From the NCBI GenBank assembly GCA_004151065.3, contig NWUY0300003405.1:16020-26072 (forward strand): a DNA stretch of 10,053 nt, read 5' to 3'. Of the stretch, positions 6,308-10,053 are shown in pieces. Each line of letters begins with the position of its first letter. Position 1 is the first letter of the stretch. This DNA comes from Larix sibirica. Its lineage: Eukaryota; Streptophyta; Pinopsida; Pinales; Pinaceae. The notes beneath the pieces were generated by a model that did not search any database, was not told the DNA's origin, and worked only from the letters and a program-made list of their open reading frames with translations. The translations under genes and the position numbers were made by a program.

Positions 6308-7527
6308 TGACGGAGGACGATTATCCATACCCTGCAGGATCCGCCATGAAAGCACTCCCGCGGGGAAGCTCCATGGCGTCCTCCGCAGCAGAAAACCAGT
6401 CCAAAACGGACCACTACCGCTCCTCCTCGCCGCTAAACCGCCCGGAGAGGTCCCGATCCGGCGAGCCACGCTTCTCCCCCTCGGCCTCCTTCGGCTACAA
6501 CGCCCGAATCGCCATCGCCCTCGGCCCCTGCGCGGCCCTCCTGGTAGAAATGGGTGGCATTCCGGTAATGGTAACTTTGACTATAGGGCTCATGGTCTCC
6601 TACATCCTCGACTCTCTGCAGCTCAAGCAGGGTGCGTTCTTCGGAATTTGGTCGACGCTGCTCATCTCGCAGCTGGCCTTCGTGCTCGGGGGTTCGACTC
6701 TCTCAACCATCGATTCATGGCCGCTGTACATACTCGCCGTGCTGGTGTGCTGCGAGGCGAATTTTCTGATTGGCGTGTGGGCGTCGATTCAATTCCGGTG
6801 GCTCCAGCTCGAGAATCCGTCCATTGTCGTAACCCTAGAGCGGCTACTGTTCGCCTGTATTCCGTTCACGGCTTCGGTAATCTGGACGTGGGGGGCTGTG
6901 GCGGCCGTGGGAATGGATCACGCGCCCTATTATTTGATGACGATTCTCTGCGTCTTCTACTGGCTGTATTCTCTGCCGCGGCAGTCGTCTTTCAGGACCA
7001 AGGTCGAAAAGCGGTATGGCGGCCAGATTGCAGACGAAGCCCTGATTCTCGGTCCGCTCGAATGCACACTCCATACTCTGACCCTACTGTTTTTGCCCCT
7101 GTTGCTTTACATCGGATCTCATCATTCCGTCATTTTTTCTTCCATGGCCACCGTTTGCGACCTCTTCCTGCTGTTTTTTGTGCCTCTGCTGTTTCAATTA
7201 TATGCATCAGCTTTTGGCGCATTGTGGTACATTTCAAAGGATCCTGCTCCGCTTCAGCAGATTCGGATTGTCAATGGCGCAATTGCACTGGTTGTTGTGA
7301 TTGTGTGTCTGGAAATCAGGGTTGTCTTTCACTCCTTCGGGCGGTATTTGCACGTTGCGCCTCCCTGGAATTATGTGCTGGTGACAATTACCATGCTGGG
7401 AGGGGCACTGGCAGCAGGAGGTTATGGGATTGGCCTGGTTAGCGATGCTTTTGGCTCGGCTGCATTTACTAGCTTGTCAATTTTGGTGGCTTCAACTGGT
7501 TCGATTGTCATCGGCATGCCGCTTAAG
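6304..7527 (+). CDS. NEF1: NO EXINE FORMATION 1 (NEF1)-like membrane protein, first exon
   Basis: This encodes residues 1-408 of a plant multi-pass membrane protein that I recognise as NEF1. In Arabidopsis the full protein is about 1,100 residues; it is needed for primexine and exine formation on pollen and has been placed in the plastid envelope. Residues 1-65 are a Ser/Pro/Arg-rich, non-membrane head. The conserved body begins at RFSPSASFGYNARIAIAL (56-73), and about eleven hydrophobic segments follow (near 67-82, 85-104, 112-133, 138-158, 178-202, 207-224, 256-275, 277-300, 323-343, 357-378 and 388-405). Landmarks are QLENPSIVVTLERLLFACIPF (168-188, first 20 diagnostic), VIFSSMATVCDLFLLFF and CLEIRVVFHSFGRY. 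The start at 6304 has A at -3, and a second ATG follows directly. The exon is GC-rich, unlike its surroundings. It is intact, with no stop or frameshift. The rest of the gene lies beyond the window. Confidence 0.87.
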
Positions 7528-7530
7528 GTA
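7525..7530 (+). other. Splice donor ending exon 1 (AAG|GTA)
   Basis: Similarity to NEF1 stops after residue 408 (IVIGMPLK), exactly at AAG followed by GTAGGG. The exon has 1,224 coding bases, so the intron is phase 0. The 29 residues read past the donor do not resemble the family and end at TAG 7615-7617. Confidence 0.75.
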
Positions 7531-7661
7531 GGGATGGGTTTCTGTATCCTTATAGGTTTACATGTGTGGTTTTGCAGCTTTCTTTTCAAATTTTTAGCTC
7601 ATATGCTGTTCACTTAGGGATTATTTTCCCATGAGTTTCGGTAAAGTACTATTTTCCAAGA

Positions 7662-7795
7662 CTATTTTACAGCAGCTACCGTAAAAGTTTTCCGTCGAGT
7701 GCTGGAAAACGTATAACTTATTCCATGGCTATTTCACATCAGCAATGGTAAAACTCTTCCGACAGAGTGTAGGAGAACTTATAACTTATGTCCGG
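7662..7795. repeat. Diverged 67-bp tandem repeat (two copies, possible third)
   Basis: Unit 1 (7662-7728) and unit 2 (7729-7795) share CTATTT-CA, GGTAAAA-like, CTTCCG-like and TATAACTTAT blocks at a constant 67-base offset. A third, weaker copy may follow at about 7796-7860, where CCGACCAATGCTGGAAAAT resembles CCGTCGAGTGCTGGAAAAC of unit 1. The copies are clearly diverged, so the duplication is old. Confidence 0.7.
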
Positions 7796-8522
7796 CATAT
7801 ACCCAATTCTGCCATTAGTCCTTTCCCGACCAATGCTGGAAAATGAATGTCAATTACAAAACAGTAGTAGAACGGTGAACCACTGCAGTGTTTTTTGCAC
7901 TTCAGCGCCATCCCTTTGATCCATTTCACCTTAAACCGTACTTGAAGTTGAATCCATTATTGTGTACAAATGATTAAAAGTCTAAACTTCTGCTCAACCA
8001 ACTTTAGTGACAGGTCTGCTTTGAATTCATGAGATCTCCTGTCTGTATTGTGTGATTCCAATGTCTGAAACCAATGTTGCAGGGAATATATCGCCGAAGG
8101 CCTGTAAATAATCTTATCAGAAAATATGGGCAGGCATAAACTTGGACCATATGAAGCAGACAAAGTGAAGACCAAACTCAGTATTAAATAAATGGGCTAG
8201 TTGTGGGCATTACTAGTCAGTATTTGTTTTTTGTTTGCAATTTTAATTAGCTTGACCAGGGCAATTAACTAACTATAGTCTACCCTGTGGAATCTTAAGG
8301 TTCAACATGTTTTTGGGAAAGTTAAACACACCCTGAGCAAGGAGTAGGATCGACTCTGTCAGGCGGATACATATCCAGCTTTCCTAACCTTTGGAGTGGC
8401 AAAGACAACACCGACCTTCCCTTAACAGTCCATCTTGGTTGTAAGCAGTTTAGTGAGAGCCTAAGTGGCAGGAAGTGCCTGACCAACCCTCGTACCAGTA
8501 CCAGAAACTCGTTGAAAAGAGG

Positions 8523-8592
8523 AAACGCCCTGAGCTGTACCATATTGTGTTTTGCAATTTGGAAACACTGTACAGTACAGTTCAGGGCGTTT
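8523..8592 (+). ncRNA. Strong 70-nt hairpin, candidate small-RNA precursor
   Basis: AAACGCCCTGAGCTGTAC (8523-8540) pairs with GTACAGTTCAGGGCGTTT (8575-8592) over 18 consecutive positions with a single G-U wobble. Inside this, TAT/GTA (8543-8545 with 8570-8572) and GTGTTT/AAACAC (8547-8552 with 8563-8568) extend the stem to a 10-base loop. The fold is compact and nearly continuous, like a plant miRNA foldback, and lies in the intron of a transcribed gene. It could equally be a small palindromic transposon remnant: pairing stops sharply outside the arms. The fold is plain in the sequence; any small-RNA role is inferred. Confidence 0.4.
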
Positions 8593-9119
8593 GTTGTGAA
8601 ACCCCCACATTTTGATGTTTTTAAAGTTCTTTGGATCCAATCAAGTGTCCATGAGGGGGGTGGACCCATAGGAATTTTAAAGCCCCCTAATCTATGGAAA
8701 ATGAAGACAAATTAACCTCTAATTCGTTTCTGAATCTACCTACAAATCAACCTGTATTTTCTTGCTAAAAAATGTTTTATGTAAAAAAACAACTATATAT
8801 ATATCTTCAGGTGATAAATTTTTGCCTGGGTCATGTTTCCAGCTGTTCCCATTTCTGAAACCCATACCTGTTTCCAAGTTTCGTGTAATTTAGTGCTGAG
8901 AGCACTCACCTATCAGCTTTTTGATCTCCATTTTGTTTATAACAACTTGAATCAATGTCATTGAACATTTCAGTAGGTCACATGGAAGCTTTTGCACAGC
9001 TTCCATTAAAGTTTTTTCCCTAAATGTCCAATTTCCAAATTATTATCTTCATATGTATAAAGTCCTTACACAGTTATAAATGATAAGCTCTGAATGTTAC
9101 ATATACCAAAAGAATCCTC

Positions 9120-9135
9120 CCCAGTAAATTAAGTT
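9120..9135. repeat. Target-site duplication of SINE, left copy
   Basis: CCCAGTAAATTAAGTT matches 9282-9297 (CCCATTAAATTAAGTT) at 15 of 16 positions. The rightmost TT merges with the SINE poly(T) run. Confidence 0.8.
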
Positions 9136-9281
9136 TTTTTTTTCTAGTGAAACACAGCACGGGAAACCCTCGGGCACTTCCCCTCATTTTGAGGATGGTA
9201 CCCAAGGTAAACCATTCGGGAGCAGTTAATTGCACCATAACCCAGTGGNCACTCAACCACTTGAGCTAACCCACCGGGCTT
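9136..9281 (-). mobile_element. tRNA-type SINE, apparently full length
   Basis: On the minus strand the element starts AAGCCCGGTGGGTTAGCTCA near 9281 and contains a good RNA polymerase III A box, TAGCTCAAGTGG (9268 to 9257). It ends in an A run (T run 9134-9143 on the + strand, partly shared with the target duplication). Length is about 146 bp, normal for plant tRNA-derived SINEs. A B box is not clear: GGGTACCATCC (9203 to 9193) is the best candidate but departs from consensus. An unresolved base (N) lies at 9249. Flanking 16-bp direct repeats prove insertion by target-primed reverse transcription. I cannot assign a named family. Confidence 0.82.
9257..9268 (-). promoter_or_regulatory. RNA polymerase III A box of the SINE
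   Basis: The minus strand reads TAGCTCAAGTGG, matching the tRNA A-box pattern TRGYNNARNGG. It lies 13 bases from the SINE 5' end, as expected for an internal promoter. Confidence 0.75.
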
Positions 9282-9297
9282 CCCATTAAATTAAGTT
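9282..9297. repeat. Target-site duplication of SINE, right copy
   Basis: CCCATTAAATTAAGTT, one mismatch from 9120-9135. Confidence 0.8.
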
Positions 9298-9409
9298 GAT
9301 ACTGTCTTCCATTTAATTTGAAGGCTTCATCAGTCAATAAATGTATGCAAATTTTACTAATTGCTTGAAACAGGTTATGGTCAGTAGCAATTTTTTTATC
9401 TGCAGAGTC

Positions 9410-9601
9410 AAGTTGTATAGTTGGTTTCACATTTTCATCCCAACACCGAATAAATAAGTTGTGATTGTTCAAGGGAACATTATGCTTCTTCTCTTCATTC
9501 TGTTCTGCAAGTTGTATATTTGGTTTATGGTTTGCATTTCAACACTGAAAATATAAGCTGTGGATTGTTCAAGCTAAGCTTCTCACCTTCATTCTGTTCG
9601 C
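9410..9601. repeat. Diverged 99-bp tandem duplication
   Basis: Unit 1 (9410-9508) and unit 2 (9509-9601) share, in order, AAGTTGTATA-TTGGTTT, CA-TT-CA-CCCAACAC-like, ATAAG-TGTG-ATTGTTCAAG and CTTCATTCTGTTC blocks. Unit 2 is a few bases shorter. The start of a third unit (AAGAGGTGTAACTTCTTGG) may follow at 9602. No function is apparent. Confidence 0.75.
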
Positions 9602-9735
9602 AAGAGGTGTAACTTCTTGGGACAGTTGGGCAAAATGGCTGAATAAACCAACCAATGGACTTTTCTTGAACATTTGAGTGTTAGTTTTGAACCTTATATG
9701 TCCAGTTTTCGGCCAAGTCATTCTCAATCAGACAG

Positions 9736-9967
9736 TGTTATGAATATAAAAATATGTTAATAATAATAAATAATAATCATAATAATAATTATTAAAAGTT
9801 GCAACTCTTTACGAAGAGTTACTATGTGCCATTTTAAGGATTATATCTATGGGCTCTCCTATTTGTAATCATATCATTTCTTATTTATCATATACATTTA
9901 TTGTTCATGGATTACTTGTCCTATTTACATTGGGTATTTCTTCAGCAAACGAATTATATTCATTTCA
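9736..9967 (+). mobile_element. Copia-type LTR (5' LTR of an element running off the window)
   Basis: A 232-bp unit begins TGTTATGAATATAAAA and ends in CA directly before a tRNA primer binding site, the standard LTR boundaries. It contains an (A/T)-rich TAA repeat, a 7-bp inverted repeat AACTCTT-TACG-AAGAGTT (9803-9820), a TATA-like TATATCTA (9842-9849) followed by GGGCTCTCCTATTTGTAATC, and a T-rich U5. This layout fits plant Copia LTRs. The 5-bp duplication on the left would be GACAG (9731-9735); its partner is outside the window. The left boundary rests on the TG start and so is less sure than the right one. Confidence 0.7.
9758..9794. repeat. TAA-rich simple repeat
   Basis: Mostly tandem TAA trinucleotides with single interruptions (AAA, TCA) ending in TTATTA. 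It lies within the U3 part of the Copia LTR. Confidence 0.85.
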
Positions 9968-9968
9968 T

Positions 9969-9980
9969 TGGTATCAAAGC
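9969..9980 (+). other. Primer binding site for initiator Met tRNA
   Basis: TGGTATCAAAGC differs by one base from the usual plant Copia primer binding site TGGTATCAGAGC, which pairs with the 3' end of tRNA-iMet. It lies one base after the LTR's terminal CA, as expected for starting minus-strand DNA synthesis. Confidence 0.8.
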
Positions 9981-10053
9981 AAGTCTGATCCGGCCTTTGG
10001 CCATAATATTCAGACATTGGTTTTTGACCAAAACAATTGGCCCTTGGCCATTT
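9981..10053 (+). mobile_element. Start of Copia internal region, truncated by window end
   Basis: The 73 bases after the primer binding site are leader sequence with repeated TTTGGCCAT / CTTGGCCATTT motifs. No gag start codon is reached before the window ends. Confidence 0.6.

Larger units (their letters stand above)
7528..10053 (+). other. NEF1 intron 1, partial
   Basis: This AT-rich, TE-bearing stretch shows no continuation of the NEF1 protein in any + frame; I looked for the expected LFTPLPA-type block and did not find it. The intron is therefore longer than 2.5 kb. It holds a 67-bp tandem repeat, a hairpin, a SINE, a 99-bp tandem repeat and a Copia LTR, each listed separately. The spans 7860-8510 and 8600-9115 hold nothing that I can name. 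An AATAAA at 8187-8192 could serve as a poly(A) signal if the intron is retained. Confidence 0.75.

Noticed and set aside
6082-6414. Minus-strand frame across the NEF1 leader and start
   Set aside because: No recognisable domain. It overlaps the promoter, leader and start of the well-supported + strand gene.
6648-7442. A 264-codon + strand open frame inside the NEF1 exon
   Set aside because: It overlaps the NEF1 frame out of register and its Arg/Cys/Ser-rich product resembles nothing known. GC-rich coding sequence often leaves a second frame open.
8322-8669. Minus-strand frame of 115 codons in the intron
   Set aside because: It runs straight through the foldback at 8523-8592, has no domain that I recognise and lies in non-coding surroundings. 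A chance frame is more likely.
8666-8697. CCATAG...CTATGG inverted repeat
   Set aside because: Six-base arms only, with no further pairing; probably chance.
9803-9820. Palindrome AACTCTT-TACG-AAGAGTT as a terminator or small RNA
   Set aside because: It lies inside the Copia LTR, where short palindromes are usual; too short for a precursor.

Overview
This window looks like nuclear DNA of a seed plant, most likely a gymnosperm. A plant-type L1 LINE retrotransposon, two Copia-like LTR retrotransposon pieces and a tRNA-type SINE surround the first exon of one ordinary nuclear gene. That gene opens a long, repeat-filled intron that is still unfinished when the window ends. The gymnosperm call is inference from repeat load and intron size. 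The plant assignment is firm, from the NEF1-like gene and the DUF4283/zf-RVT/RNase H make-up of the LINE.

Layout. Bases 1-640 hold no gene. They contain a 38-bp tandem duplication and, on the minus strand at about 471-640, sequence resembling the U5 end of a Copia LTR. Bases about 641-5668 are one degraded LINE in + orientation. ORF1 has a DUF4283 domain and a broken zinc knuckle. ORF2 has an EEP endonuclease, a reverse transcriptase, a zf-RVT domain and an RNase H. The two ORFs meet at a TGATG stop/start overlap. At least 16 in-frame stops (12 of them TAG), several frameshifts, loss of endonuclease catalytic residues and an internal deletion that removes the reverse transcriptase YADD-type box make the LINE dead. 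Bases 5669-5923 could be the remaining part of the same minus-strand LTR, so the LINE probably inserted into an older Copia element. A 9-bp repeat, AGATAGAAG, flanks it as a candidate target-site duplication.

Bases 5924-6303 are the promoter and 5' leader of the real gene: a TATA box at 6075-6081 and two upstream ORFs, the second ending inside the main start codon. Bases 6304-7527 encode the first 408 residues of a multi-pass membrane protein that I recognise as NEF1 (NO EXINE FORMATION 1). It ends at a phase-0 splice donor, AAG|GTAGGG.

Bases 7528-10053 are intron: a diverged 67-bp tandem repeat, a strong 70-nt hairpin (8523-8592), a SINE with a 16-bp target duplication (9120-9297, minus strand), a 99-bp tandem repeat, and from 9736 a Copia-type LTR followed by an initiator-Met-tRNA primer binding site and the start of an internal region that runs off the window. 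I see no further NEF1 exon here. Nothing points to an undescribed multi-gene system. The most checkable novelties are the intronic hairpin, the uORF/start overlap and the TAG-biased decay of the LINE.
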